Assembly (NCBI RefSeq): GCF_964204645.1
Contig: NC_134028.1
Location: 21,488,153 to 21,552,152, forward strand
DNA from: Tubulanus polymorphus
Lineage: Eukaryota; Nemertea; Palaeonemertea; Tubulaniformes; Tubulanidae
Length of the DNA stretch: 64,000 nucleotides
Reading direction: 5' to 3'
Both the position numbers and the translations under genes were made by a program. Every line of letters begins with the position of its first letter. Position 1 is the first letter of the stretch. The notes beneath the pieces are model-generated. The model was not told the origin of the DNA and did no database searches. It saw only the letters and a list, made by a program, of their open reading frames with translations. Shown in pieces: positions 24,357-36,254 of the stretch.

Positions 24357-24647
24357 ATAGTCAAACCCTGATATACTGCCCACACATACGTGTATGACGG
24401 TACAAAGAGTATGACGGTATATCAGGGGATTGATTTTAACTAGTTCCAAGATGAAATACTGGGCCCGGTTTTATAGATTGGTATTACCTTTAACCCAGGG
24501 GACAGCTCAATTGATAATGAATTGAATTGAGTTAGCCCCCAGGTTAAAGGTAATTAATACCAGTCTATAAAACTGGCTCCTGATGTTTCCTTTCCTGAAA
24601 AAACCTGGCGTTAGGTGGGAACGGCGGTTTATCAGGGTTTGACTGTA
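24357..24647. mobile_element. TA-flanked MITE with a second MITE nested inside
   Basis: The outer inverted ends read AGTCAAACCCTGATATAC on the left and the complement of CAGTCAAACCCTGATAAACC on the right, next to TA, as in Tc1/mariner-like MITEs. Between them, 24461-24581 is a separate palindrome with arms CGGTTTTATAGATTGGTATT and CCAGTTTTATAGACTGGTAT. The inner element must have inserted later. Confidence 0.7.
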
Positions 24648-24885
24648 TATCTATATCTAAGTAAACCATGGCTATGAGTTGGATTGGGAAACATTTGAGC
24701 AATGATATGAACAATTTTTACATTATTCTAATGAAATTATTAAAAACCCAGAAATTTCTGGACTGAAAAAATTCGTTTTGTCATCAGTATTCACATATAT
24801 TCAGTAAACTGCACCGTATGGAACTGATGTACAGTTGACCGAGTTCTGGTACCAAAAATTGATGATGAGTCTAATGCCAAGCTCA

Positions 24886-25017
24886 GGGTCCAGTTTCACA
24901 AAAAAAGTCTAACTCAAATTTTTGGTGTAATTGATATTGGTTACTTCAAGTTTTCAATGAGGACAACAATTCAAACTTAACCGTTTTTGGTTAACACTTT
25001 TTCGTGAAACTGGGCCC
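24886..25017. mobile_element. MITE family 2 (GGGCCCAGTTTCAC), copy 1
   Basis: Ends GGGTCCAGTTTCACAAAAAA and TTTTTCGTGAAACTGGGCCC form an inverted repeat. Related copies are at 62500-62603 and, shortened, at 37562-37607. Non-coding. Confidence 0.75.
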
Positions 25018-28000
25018 AGGTCAACTTATAACGCGACTAAATCGTAAACAGCGGTGTTACACACGTAACCGCTGATTGCCGATTCATTTGTCGCATGATC
25101 TTTATCGCACTCAGGTCGACTACAACTCGATTATCGCCAAGTCTAAAGATCATGTGACGCATAAATCGTCGCTGATTGGCTATTGATTGGGTCGTAGAAA
25201 TAGAACTCGTTCTATCCGTGCGATTCGGCCTACGACGCGGTTGTAAATAAATTCATGTCGAAAAAGTTCCTGATTAAGAAATCGTACACTTTGTCGTGAA
25301 ATTGCAGACTGTGCCGACGAGATGATCGGGCCGTAAGTCGACCTGAGCTTATGTACATGCGTTTTTTCACTGATTTGCATACGAATCAATAATACGAGGT
25401 CAATAGGTCAATTCTATGCTCAAGCAGAACGTAACTATGCATAGACAAAAACATATCCCAGAACAACACGCACGACTTAGAGCTTGTTACTTTGTGTATT
25501 TTGCGACCACACTAAGAATACGACCAAGGTGAAATCCGGGGCATTCGTAACATCTGTCATAAGATGAAATTTTCCTATATATATGCCACACAAAATTCAA
25601 GGGTTGATATCGTTACATCCGCGTTCATTATAACGAGCTTCCAATAGTAGAGCACCTCGCAAAAAATGCAGAACTGTTATCTTTATGATGGTTCGTTGAT
25701 TGAATAATAAACAGTACGTAACATAAAAAGCTGTACACTGACGAGTTGATCCTGAAATCTACTTCCTTCTGTGATCTTCTACCCAAGGGGCCTGTAATAG
25801 GCCTACGATATGTAAAAGGATCTAGCTCACTTAAAAAATTTGTCTGATTTTAAGGATGTTGTTTTGTAAATAACATCGGTTTCTATTTTGTGTGTGGGAT
25901 ATTCATTTTGAACAAACCCTGGAAAACGTAATACCGGGATATATGTTTTTGTTCAGTTTGACCGGTAGATGCAGCAGCCACACAGTCCTAATCGCACACA
26001 CAACAAATATTAAAATCTAATTCTGCTTACGATGGCTTTATATAGTGCCATATTTATTTGATATAGTTTGGATGAATTTATATAAGATGTTGTCGGTATT
26101 ATTTATAATGTGCATATACAATGATTAATATTATTATATGATGTGTTTAAGTCAATCATGAACGTGAGGTTTCTACTGTCGATAAGTGGTTTGACCTCGC
26201 GACTCGTAACAAACTGGAGAGATGGGAAAATATGATCATTTATAACCAATCGATCAGACTGTGTAGGTATCAATTTGCAGCCGATGACTTAAAATATTCA
26301 CTGTTTAGGAGGGAGAGCTTTGCTCCGTGGGAACATTTGAAAAATTGGTCTAGTGTTCATGAATTTTGTTTTTAGATCATCTCATATACCGGTGTTCAAA
26401 ATGTACCTTGTATTCTGAAATGTAGCATTGAAAAACTGAAAATAAATGATGCGGAAGGAAATTTTTTCCAAGGGGGTTGCTGCAGCACTAAACTTCCCAT
26501 TGAGATAGTTCAAACCTGTAAATTTGACACTGATTCTCTCGGAAACTAGTTGCCCTAATAGATGTTGGTCCTCTATCCGAAAATTACTTCTTTTCTTCCT
26601 GCCTTCCAATTTTCATAGATCCACCCATACTGTCATAGTGTGCATGAAGTCTTGACGCGCAGTTTTGGAGTGTCTTGATATAATTATTCAATGCCAGGTT
26701 TTTGTAGTTCATTTTCAATTAAAAGAGAAGTCTGGTGGTCTAGAGGGGTGGGGTCCAGGCAACAGAATGATACCTACATAACACTTTTCAATCAATGATA
26801 GACAGTTCAACCTGAAGGTTTTTACTGTAGATTTTATGACCACTCTATATTGATACCATTGAACTCGTATTGATTCGAGTTCTATGGTTGATACTCTGCT
26901 AGAATGGACTTTTAATATTATCATTAAATGGAATGTATGTTAAAAAAGATTGAATTTGCCAATTTAAAAAAAAAATTGGGTTTTTTACATCCAAAAATGT
27001 TTTTATCTGGGTTTGCTTTGACTATAGAGGTGGTGCAGCCATATTGATGGTCAAGAACAATAAGTAATTTACATGGCAGACCCTCGAAGTTTCTAAATCC
27101 CCTGATTATCTTGATTATCTCATTTTAAGTATGGCATGTCTCTAGCACTATGGAAAACAAACAATGACCGCACATGTAACACCTCTATATGTCATCTGAA
27201 GTGGATTAAGTGTTAGTTGGGTCTGTGGTCAAGTTTGAGACCTTAAACAGATCCAATTATTGGTTTGTAGTAATAAATCTATTCAGTCGAACAATAGTTT
27301 GGTTTATATTATCTGTGTTTGACTATACAGTGCAACCAAAATGAAGTGAACATTGAGGAAAATTTTTGGTCATGTTGAAATTGTTTATATTTTGTACCTA
27401 GTTCAAATTCGAATACAATAAAATGATCAGATATTTTAGTAAAGAAGAATTTGTGTTCCATTGTTTGCTTTAAAAAACGACTTCCTGATTCAGTTAATTT
27501 GGCCCAATTTTGCTGGTCCTAGCGTCTTGAGTTAGGCTAGGATACTGTACTTGACCATCATCTGCAAGACAGCCTCAGACGTGGTTTAAGTACATTCCTA
27601 ATCTGGATGGTGATGGCACTTTCCTAGTCCGAATGGTGACATGGATTATCTCATATGAGATGGTGCATATGGTGCAATAGTTCTTGGCCAATTTTCACTT
27701 GTCAATTCCAGCGTTGATAGTTCAACCAGGGAGGTGGGAGTGAATGGAGTATGAACGAGTCAACGATGCTGCCATACTTGGCTGAGCTAATTACGTAATT
27801 GCCCTGGTTCAACATATGGCGAACATGTCATACAAAACATCCCAGATCATTCATCGTGTACATCATTCTGCTCTGAATCTGCAATAGGGTTTGTCACTTT
27901 TCCCCATTCACCCGAGTGAATTTAACTGCTCTCCCCTAAGTCCCAAGTGGGCTAAAAAGTATCCCAGAAGAATCCTCTATCATTCCTGTATATCCCCCAT

Positions 28001-28063
28001 AAATTGAACTTTAATTCCAGCAAATAGCACCTAAACGAATATGAATTTAAACTTAATAGAGGA

Positions 28064-28069
28064 TTTATT
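28064..28069 (-). terminator. Poly(A) signal of NUDCD3
   Basis: TTTATT on the plus strand reads AATAAA on the minus strand, about 60 nt after the NUDCD3 stop codon. Confidence 0.6.
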
Positions 28070-28130
28070 AACATTTTATGTACAAGACATTCCAATTCAT
28101 ACAATCAATTACAGTTAATCAACCAATCAA

Positions 28131-31100
28131 TTAGTCAGCGCAGTGCGGCCCCGTTGAAGAATTATTACCAATCTGTACAGAACTTGGGTCATATGGAGTA
28201 CCTTTAAAAGGGGAACCTTCAATATTCCAAGCCTTCTTCAGGACATCGTGAACATTCTAAAATGAATATGATAGATACAGTCTTAAATACTGTCAGTATT
28301 TCATCAACACCATGTTGCTTATTATGGATAAGAGTAAGGGCTCATGGAATAGGTCAGAAGGTACAAAATCCAAAGAAATAATCATGGACCTCATAGCCAG
28401 AGATGCTAGGACCAAAGTACCAAAATTCCGGAATTTAGAACGGGAGTCTTTTTGTGTTTTTGCATCGCCGGAAATGCGTTCTAGAGCGATCTGGGTATCT
28501 GAAAATACGACGGCATGCATTCGTTGTGCTTCACATCCCTCGCTGCTTATGCCGCGCGCTATCCGGGTGACGAAGAATATCTTTTTTCCCGCAACTACCG
28601 TATTTGACCTGGTCTTTACAAACGATGCAGTACGCCACGCCAGCTAAGTCTAACTTACGAATGTAGTTTGATAAGTAGTCCCCATTACTGTCCTTACACT
28701 CTAGCCAGTGCCAGTTAAATTTATTTTTTATACCGCTGTCAATTGCCCTTATATTGGCCGACTCCCGACTGACAATCTTTCCGTGCGTGCTCATTTTGCA
28801 GACCGTCCCGCTTGACAGCTGCAGGCAAAAAGAAAGTTACAAAGCTGCGTGCCTCAGGACATAGCACGCACATGGTAATAATTAAGATGATATTTATTAA
28901 ATATCATCATTACCACGTGCATCTTCACATTGTTGGCCATCAGCAGGACGATGTACAATGGCGCGTAAAGATAATTGACTTTTAATTGGAAATGGCGCCA
29001 CAACAGTGGCGCTCCGCCTACGCACGCACAGATACCACAACAAGCACACATATATACATTGTAGCAGAACGTCCTCGGAAACAGAGACCAAGATAAAATA
29101 ACACAGAAGCGACGACGAGTACAAGCAAACGAACGCTTTTACGGTGCGTGCCATTACTGGTCGCCGCGAGGAATTCTCACCCAATTTCCGGAATTGACAT
29201 CGGCGATCCTAAATTTCCGGAATTCCGGATATTTCCGGAAAACTAGCATCTCTGCATAGCTCCTCCCCCTCCCCCATTCGTTTGATTATGGGAAAGCCGA
29301 AGTACAGTTTATAACCGGTACTACACATGGGCTGAACCTCATTTCAACAATCTTCAGGGGACCAGAAAACCTGCTCGGTATAACTGATAGTTCATAGTTA
29401 TATCCAGGATGAAATAACTTGGGATGAAATTCTAGTTTGTTATAACCAACAATTTGTAATGTCCGAGGTCATTAAAATGAGGTTCAACAAAAAAATTTTA
29501 AAAGGCGTTTAGTATAAAATTAATTACTTTTTCATGAGATTGCGGCAGACCGAGTCGTTTTTGACGTTCATTGAACATCATTTCTTCGATTTTAGCCTGC
29601 GCCTCATCGTCCAAGTCGGTAATCGGTCGACTCGCGTCTATCTTGCGTACATTGATCTTCTCTTCGTTGACTATTAATGAATCCCACCATCGTTCCTGGA
29701 TTTTATCTAGATTTATCTGCAGAAAACAACACGTAAAAAATGTTAGGAGAGTAGAAATTCCATTAAGACAAAATTCCTCTATATTCGACTCATAGGCATT
29801 AATGCAATTACAACCAATAAATGAATAAATTAATGCATGCCTCCTATTTAACACATTGGCTGCTAGCTTGATAATTCGATACCGGAAGCACCAGCTAATT
29901 CGCAGCTGGCACTCGTTAAAACCGCAGAATAATATTTACATGAACATGCTCTCCGGGTACCAGACTCCAGATACTGTCATCTTTATGAACTTCCCACGAC
30001 AGGTCATCGTCTAGCATCACCTCATCGTTGACACAAACTTTCAAATGCTTCCTCCTCACGTCCACTGTAACTTGTTTACCTTTTTGAACTGTGGATGGAA
30101 CCTAAAAAATATCATCAACATTTCAATCATTATCAAACAACATTCACCCCTTGCGGCCTAAAATACTCCCCGCACTCTCCCCCTGAAAACCATACACCAA
30201 ATATATGCAGGACATCTTCACAATTTTCAAATTTCCAATACTGCTGTCAAAGACATCATTATCATCATTCATGTGATATCAGTTTTGTTGTCAGGGGTGG
30301 AATCTTGAACCTTTGCCAAGGCTGTATCATTCCGCTGGTTACATATCTGCAACACATTTCAAATGAAAACTCTTTTCTTGTTAATCCAAAATTGTCTGTT
30401 TTTCATGTAGTCAGCACTCCTTGGTAGCCAAATGAAAAATCATTTGATCTCGAAAATTTGCACAGGCATATCATTCCGTGGGCTACATTGGAATAGTCTT
30501 CGTTCAACAAGGTGATCTGAAATTATCACTTTTTTAAGTATTCAGCTCCCCCTCGTGGCCACATGGAATATCACATGACCTTGGAACTTTGTGCCACTTC
30601 GTTGCAGGGGTATAATCATCTCTTGTTTCTATGATAGCCATACTGAACATTATGGTTTTCTATGACATCATTTTTCAACTTCTTATTACGAGAATGGCCC
30701 AAATACCAGCAACAGATATAGCTCATATTCTGAACCTCATTAATGTATACGACCTAATGTCAATAAACAGACTGAATAGCTAACTCTCATGCCCCTGAAA
30801 ATGCTATATGACATATTTTGTAAAAATCAGGGTAGAATTAGAAAGGTTCTTCTGATGAAAAAGAATGTGGTACATGGCATGGGAAACTTGATTAACAAAA
30901 ATACAAACGATTAAGCAATCTTAAATGAAATTCGACAAGAAAGTACTAACTTGGTTTCAACAGTCTGCTTTGATCACGACAATAAAAGAATTTACGAAAA
31001 CAATAGCCTTTCATAACTCAACCAATCGAAATAGCGTTTATTATTCCACAGATATTCTATAAAGCCACGCCACAAGAGCATCAAGTTAAATCATTTTGCA

Positions 31101-33311
31101 CACAACACTTATTATAATATAATGATATTTTTTTACTATCAATATATAGATTATTGGCACCTGGTAAGCCAAACTACTGTTTTAACAATCATATCAATAG
31201 CATTTTCTTACAAATGCAGTTGACTCCACTCAGGTCAAAACTTTCTCGATGTGCATATTCTTAGTTTGATATGAGCAATATCCATTTCAGTGAAGATTCA
31301 AGTTGCCCAGTCTCACTTAACTAGGGAAAACTTATTACCCTGATGTCAACTATTCAGATAAACGCAGGTTAAGTGTGGACAATCGATCAATAATGAGTAG
31401 ATATTAGTAGAATGATGATGATGTAATGAATGTCTGAGGGGTTCAAGCTCCAGAAAGCAGGTTGATGCCTTCATAAACTACACACACCCTATGAAAGACT
31501 ATCTTGTATCATCAATCCATTTTAACATATACATAACCATAGTGTACATACTATATGCTGTGTAAAAAATATTCAGTAAAACCTTAAAAAGTCAGAGGAT
31601 CTTATAGTAAATAAAGTGAGAGGCTGCAACAAATCTAACATTGCAAGTATGGTATAATAGTCAATGAGAAGTTACAAAGTGTTTTCTTTTGACTTTTGGC
31701 ATCCCAAATTATTTGTTTGGCCAATTAAGCGTTACGCCAATATGTGAGAATGAATAGGAATGTGGTACATTTACCAGCGTTATTACCTGCCATGGGCTTC
31801 GGGCGATTCATATTGAGGATATGGACGAGGACTGCAATCTTAAAAGTAAATTCCCGTATGCCCTGTCCCGTTATTACATTTCAATTCCTTCGTACTTCAT
31901 TTCCCGATGAAACTTCTAACAATTTTGTAAAAAGATGAATAATGAATTGTTGACATTTAAGTTCTTTCTTAATCGTGTGGAAGCAGTCTCTATACGGGAC
32001 ACTTAGTTACATCACCGTCTTGAGTTTCATACAAGGCAGCGCAACACGCTCGTTCGATCAATTCACAAACGTTATCACGAAATGCTGTGAAAATGAAACA
32101 ATCGTTGTTAACTCGTTCAATACCGGCTTTTTCTGCTACGATACCCGTGAAAAATACATCTTCCAAAAACATCGGCTTCGTCGTTCGGCTAACATCGTAC
32201 AGCTTTTTTACAGTACGATACAGGAATAAGTAACCTGAACCTAGACAATAATCGGGGTATACGTGTCCTGAATATTCGTCTTCGCTGACACCCCATTTCT
32301 TGTAGAGATTCGAGTTTTTATCGCGAACTGGGGCGGCGTCTGTTCGAACTCGCCCGTAAATATAATCGGCGTTATCGTCTCTCGTAGCCTGTAATTTCGA
32401 CAGTGGATTTTTCAATAACGGTAAATAACGTATGAATCGTCATCAGTTTTAGTAACGAACTTCACGTTTTCGCACGATTCGTCGTTTAACCATTGAATAA
32501 TGGACATCGTTTTCAGCGTTAAGTTTCGGTAACTGTCGACGTAATTCGCAACGACGATATCTTTATATTTATCGGACTCGGCGCGTACTTGATTCGCGAT
32601 GCCTTCCGTGTTGTTCAGTCCTAAGAAGAAAACCACACTTGCGTTGTATCTAGCTGCCCATGTTTGCCTGATTCGTTGTCTGGCATAGGTATTCACCACA
32701 GCCGAGGGTACTACGAACAAATACTCATGGTGGATTGCCGCACATCGTGTATTTATGATGTACCTGAATTTAGGAAACGTCCATTTAGTTGTGTCCTCTT
32801 TTTCTTTCTCTGAAACAGTACTTTCGTCTATACCATTACCGGAATCGTCTGCTATCCATGCATCCGTTTTACCGTGAAATGCACTATCACTCCTGACCAT
32901 CTTGATCGGCATCGGTCTGATGTTCATCACCGGTTTTATCTCAACTTTCCGTTGTCTGATGAACCATATCAAACAGATATAGGTGAAACACCCAAAAAAG
33001 CATAAATAAAATGATGTTCTGAGAAAAGCTTCCACGTTGACAATTCGGACCATTGCAGGAATGTATTAATCGTCGATCTTCGACCTTGTATTCACGGAAC
33101 ACTCAACACTTGCGCGGAGCAAAATAAAAAACAGTAAAACACAGGACAATGAACTACATGGACATTTTCAATCAAAATGGTTCATATATCCAATAGAATA
33201 TATAGTTACACAAATAAAATAATTATATATATATATATACTTTTCAATATGATATGACAAACGGTTTTATTTTTCATATGTATGTATCATGTTAACATAA
33301 AACTGTTCAAT

Positions 33312-33406
<95 letters not shown>

Positions 33407-36254
33407 ACAGTTTTGGGTAACGTGATACATACATATAAAAAATAGTGAACTGTTGAACTGTTAACTGTTATTCTTCACTGGTTTTTGTTTTATAGGGATG
33501 GTCTACTAACGCAACGTCGAGGTCCAAAAGAATATCCTAAATACCCTGATATTTCCCTGATCCTTAAGCTTATCCATATCCTCAATGGGATCCCTGTTTC
33601 TTCTGCTTCGTCATATTCTGAACCTCACTAATGTATACAATTGATTCCCTTACGTAAACAAAGACCACATGGATAGCCCTAACCCTAACTTCTGATAGGC
33701 CAGGACTGGTCACCTGGTATGCCAATTACCCACATGCTTAACCCTAACCGTACTTTCTAAAAGGTTTGTGCTGGTCACCTGGTATTCACAAACAGACCAC
33801 ACAACATGGCCAAATCTCAACAGGAATTGTCATGAATTTCTATTCCTCCTTTTTAAAATCCTGAAGTTTCGAGTCCAAATCAGTGAACTCCATATTACAA
33901 TATCACTATCAGTTTGAGTCAACCTCGTCAACCTGGCAGAGAAATGGCAGATTTGTCATTTTAAACGTAGAACTAGAAAAGGAAAGCGTACGGAATTGGT
34001 AACATTTGTACATTACTTGAAAAAGTCCCCTAAGTACGCTCTGAGCAGATATTCACCTTTACTCTGATGTCTAAGTCAGTGATGCTCTGAGACCAGGAGT
34101 AATTATCACGTACGGCTCCATTATAACATTCAGGGTTCGATACATAGGTTTCAGGTTTACTATCATCCATTTCTTTAATACTGCTGAAATATCAAAATTA
34201 CTGCATCTAAATAAAAGTAGTCATACTGTTATAACAATCATGTTACTTATGACATTCAATCATTGTGAACTACGAATAAACTCTAGACATTTTATCTTAC
34301 GCAAAATGGGATTTTCAAGATTTCATTCATATTATGAGATGAAATATTTAAAGGTAGTGGTTGCATGTTACAGATTGATCAATGCATTACGTGATGCTGG
34401 GATCATTGAACTAATTATCATGGCTCGCAACGATAAAAAGACGACAAGCCATAAGCCACTACAGTTCTCGGGCTCAGGCTCAAACGTGAACTGCAATGAC
34501 CATGTGTTAGTTCCCATAGAATTTTGGATATGTTGTACACTGTAGTAAGATCTTGTCAAGAAAACTTTTTGAATTTCAATCTTGTTCCTCAGTAATGAGG
34601 TCATCTTCAAGATCACGTCAATAAAAACCAATTCTTAGTGCCTAGTTCTGCCACTCGGTGGCGCACCGGACCCACATTTTTCACATTCGTTAAATTTTGT
34701 GAAGACAACTTTTTGAATTTCGACCCCGTTCCTGAATTCATTTTCAAGGTCATGTCGTTACTGCAAAACAGTTCTGCTACAAATCCTGCACTTGGTCCGT
34801 TCTTAACGCTGCACAACTAGACCCCCATACTAACATTGTAACTATGTTTCATAAAGATTGACCCACTATTTATGAAACTAATTAACTGAAGGAGTCACAC
34901 ATGCAAACAGAGAATAAGTATCACATGGGTGCCCAAGAAACAAACATTTTACCTATTTGCCGTGTTTTTATGAGTAGTGTCTGATGCTGCCGTTGTTTTG
35001 GAATTTTGTTGGCTAGTCGTAGTTGAAGAGACAGGTCTACAGGATTCAGAGTTTGTGGTAACTTCCGGTTTAGTAGATTCAACCTCATATTCAACGACAG
35101 CTGGTGGCGGGACATCATCTACACCATAACAATAATGAAAATGCTAATAATAATAGTAATAACAATAATTGTCATTGATATAGCACAGCTATCCTAACCA
35201 GAGTCAGTTCAGAGTCGCTCCAAATTTGGTATTATTGGTATAGTATTAGTATTTGGTATTAACAACACAAACTACATATTACTGAACCGTAAAACAATAA
35301 ACATTGTTCGCCATAGGATTCAAGATAGGCCTAATGCTGCCTGGTAATTATGAGCAGAAATGAAAAATACCTTTGATTGCCGGTGTAGGTTGAACCGGAC
35401 ATTCTGCTGCCTCCTTAACATTTCGATCTTCCTCAGCTTTCGTATCAAATTTCTTGAAAGCCTGTCAAACGAACAAGAAGACTGTGTTTTTTGTATCGAG
35501 CAAGCGTGTAGATGTATCAAACAATGAAACAATTACCGAATAAGCTATTTTAGCTGCAATGCCCGGGGGAAAACCCAGCTTCTCTCCTTCACCCTTCATT
35601 ACATAATAAAAGTCTGTCCTGAAAGTAGTGATGCAATAAATAGATTTAATGGTGATCATATTTACAGTTCTACGCATTGATTTCACTTGGGAGAAAATGT
35701 GATTTATATTGAATAAGGTTTTCCATATGCCGGCCCCCATAGTCATCCTATGGTTTTAGTTACCAAAAGCTTTAACTAAAGACGGGGAGATGGCCGCAAA
35801 TATTAATCGGCTGTCAAAAAGAAACACCTGTCAACTCAGAAACTTATGCATTCAGCGTTGTTAAAATTCATTGACGTTGTGACAAATGTTGTAATCGGTT
35901 ACATTTGGACATCTAATTTTAGGCACTCTGAAGTTACTATTTCTGTGATAGGCTTAAGACCCGTGTATGGCTTATCCTGCAACATCTGCACTGAACTGAA
36001 CTGAACAGAAAACAGAAAGTGAAAGTACGAGACAGAGTTATCAATAAAATTTAATTTACTTCCGTGTTGTAACTTCTCTATTCATTTCTGTTTAATGACA
36101 ATAAAACTGAACGAAAGAAAATATTGAAACAAACTACAACTACTTACCTCCTATACAGAAAACCAAATATCACCTCGAGAAAGTTCGATATTTGACCTTC
36201 GTTTTGTAAAATACCCAGAAGCGCCGAATCGTATTTTTCGATGGGCGCCGCCAT
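28131..36254 (-). CDS. NUDCD3: NudC domain-containing protein 3, HSP90/dynein co-chaperone
   Basis: Role: cytoplasmic NudC-family co-chaperone. From the family it binds HSP90 and stabilises dynein intermediate chain and Kelch-type clients. Exons on the minus strand, in order: 36254-36148, 35618-35537, 35461-35371, 35118-34953, 34183-34057, 30101-29940, 29716-29528 and 28256-28131 (TAA at 28131-28133). All phases match, giving 349 aa against 361 in human. The N-terminal NudC-N module is clear (YDSALLGILQNEG, FLEVIFGFLYRRTDFY, EKLGFPPGIAAK), followed by an acidic/Ser-Thr linker. The CS (p23-like) domain spans about residues 170-262 (NGAVRDNYSWSQ, SIWSLVPGE, ERWWDSLI), then the C-terminal signature RLGLPQSHEK and EGSPFKGTPYDPS. 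The fifth intron is nearly 4 kb and contains a glycosyltransferase gene; the seventh contains a hAT-like element. The start codon lies in CAAAATGGCGGC, 566 bp from the SMG1 start on the other strand. Confidence 0.93.
28398..29254. mobile_element. hAT-like transposon with 6-bp target duplication
   Basis: Terminal inverted repeats CAGAGATGCTAG (28398-28409) and CTAGCATCTCTG (29243-29254), flanked by CATAGC at 28392-28397 and 29255-29260. Subterminal copies of TTCCGGAATT occur at both ends. CAGAG ends suit hAT elements. An internal minus-strand ORF has a BED/C2H2-like zinc finger, but there is no transposase catalytic domain, so the copy is non-autonomous or internally deleted. A near-perfect palindrome at about 28870-28925 can form a hairpin. 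It lies in the last intron of NUDCD3. Confidence 0.7.
28531..28794 (-). pseudogene. Zinc-finger ORF inside the hAT-like element
   Basis: An 87-codon open frame contains a BED/C2H2-like finger: CIVC (C-x2-C), then RHPDSARH (H-x5-H), preceded by FNWHWLECKDSNGDY. Such fingers commonly form the N-terminal DNA-binding part of hAT-type transposases and their domesticated relatives. Nothing resembling the catalytic or dimerisation domain follows, so this is most likely a truncated remnant. Expression as a small protein cannot be excluded. Confidence 0.5.
31990..33053 (-). pseudogene. GT31 beta-1,3-glycosyltransferase, one-base frameshift
   Basis: A single-exon gene nested in intron 5 of NUDCD3 on the same strand. 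It encodes a type II Golgi protein: short N-terminus, one membrane anchor at about residues 11-29 (FYLCFFGCFTYICLIWF), stem, then a GT31 domain with RQRIRQTWAARYN, FFLGLNNTEG, FVTKTDDDSYV (the DxD metal/UDP-sugar motif at 204-206), SGHVYPDYCLGSGY and FLEDVFFTGIVAEKAGI. The family transfers galactose or N-acetylhexosamine in beta-1,3 linkage. The frame breaks just after DDDSYV, near 32425, and resumes one base out with LPLLKNPLSK, then runs to TAG at 31990-31992. The total length of 1,064 nt is one base short of 355 codons. Everything else is intact, so this is either a very young pseudogene, an allelic null or a sequencing or assembly error. Closest known subgroup uncertain. Confidence 0.85.
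33270..33442. repeat. Inverted repeat with a long (AT)n loop
   Basis: Arms of about 40 bp (TATGTATGTATCATGTTAAC and its mirror, GTAACGTGATACATACATA) flank about 90 bp of pure AT. The palindrome is probably a MITE whose centre expanded; AT tracts between arms favour cruciform extrusion. It is in the large NUDCD3 intron, just upstream of the nested glycosyltransferase. Confidence 0.8.

Larger units (their letters stand above)
22094..28063. other. Intergenic region between the EGF-ligand gene and NUDCD3
   Basis: No convincing exon on either strand. It holds MITEs at 22543-22820, 24357-24647 (with a second element nested inside) and 24886-25017, AT-rich microsatellite patches near 23980, and a diverged repeat at about 23140-23510 with recurring GGCGATT and AATCGCC words. 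Confidence 0.6.
30102..34056 (-). other. Large fifth intron of NUDCD3
   Basis: The intron lies between the exons carrying the first and middle parts of the CS domain. It contains the GT31 gene and the AT-loop inverted repeat. Repeated segments at about 30290-30620 share CATTCCG(T/C)(T/G)GG-type words and CACTCCTTGGTAGCC/CCCCCTCGTGGCC stretches, and 33660-33790 holds a diverged tandem pair (CTAACCCTAAC, GGTCACCTGGTAT). No further exon seen. Confidence 0.6.
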
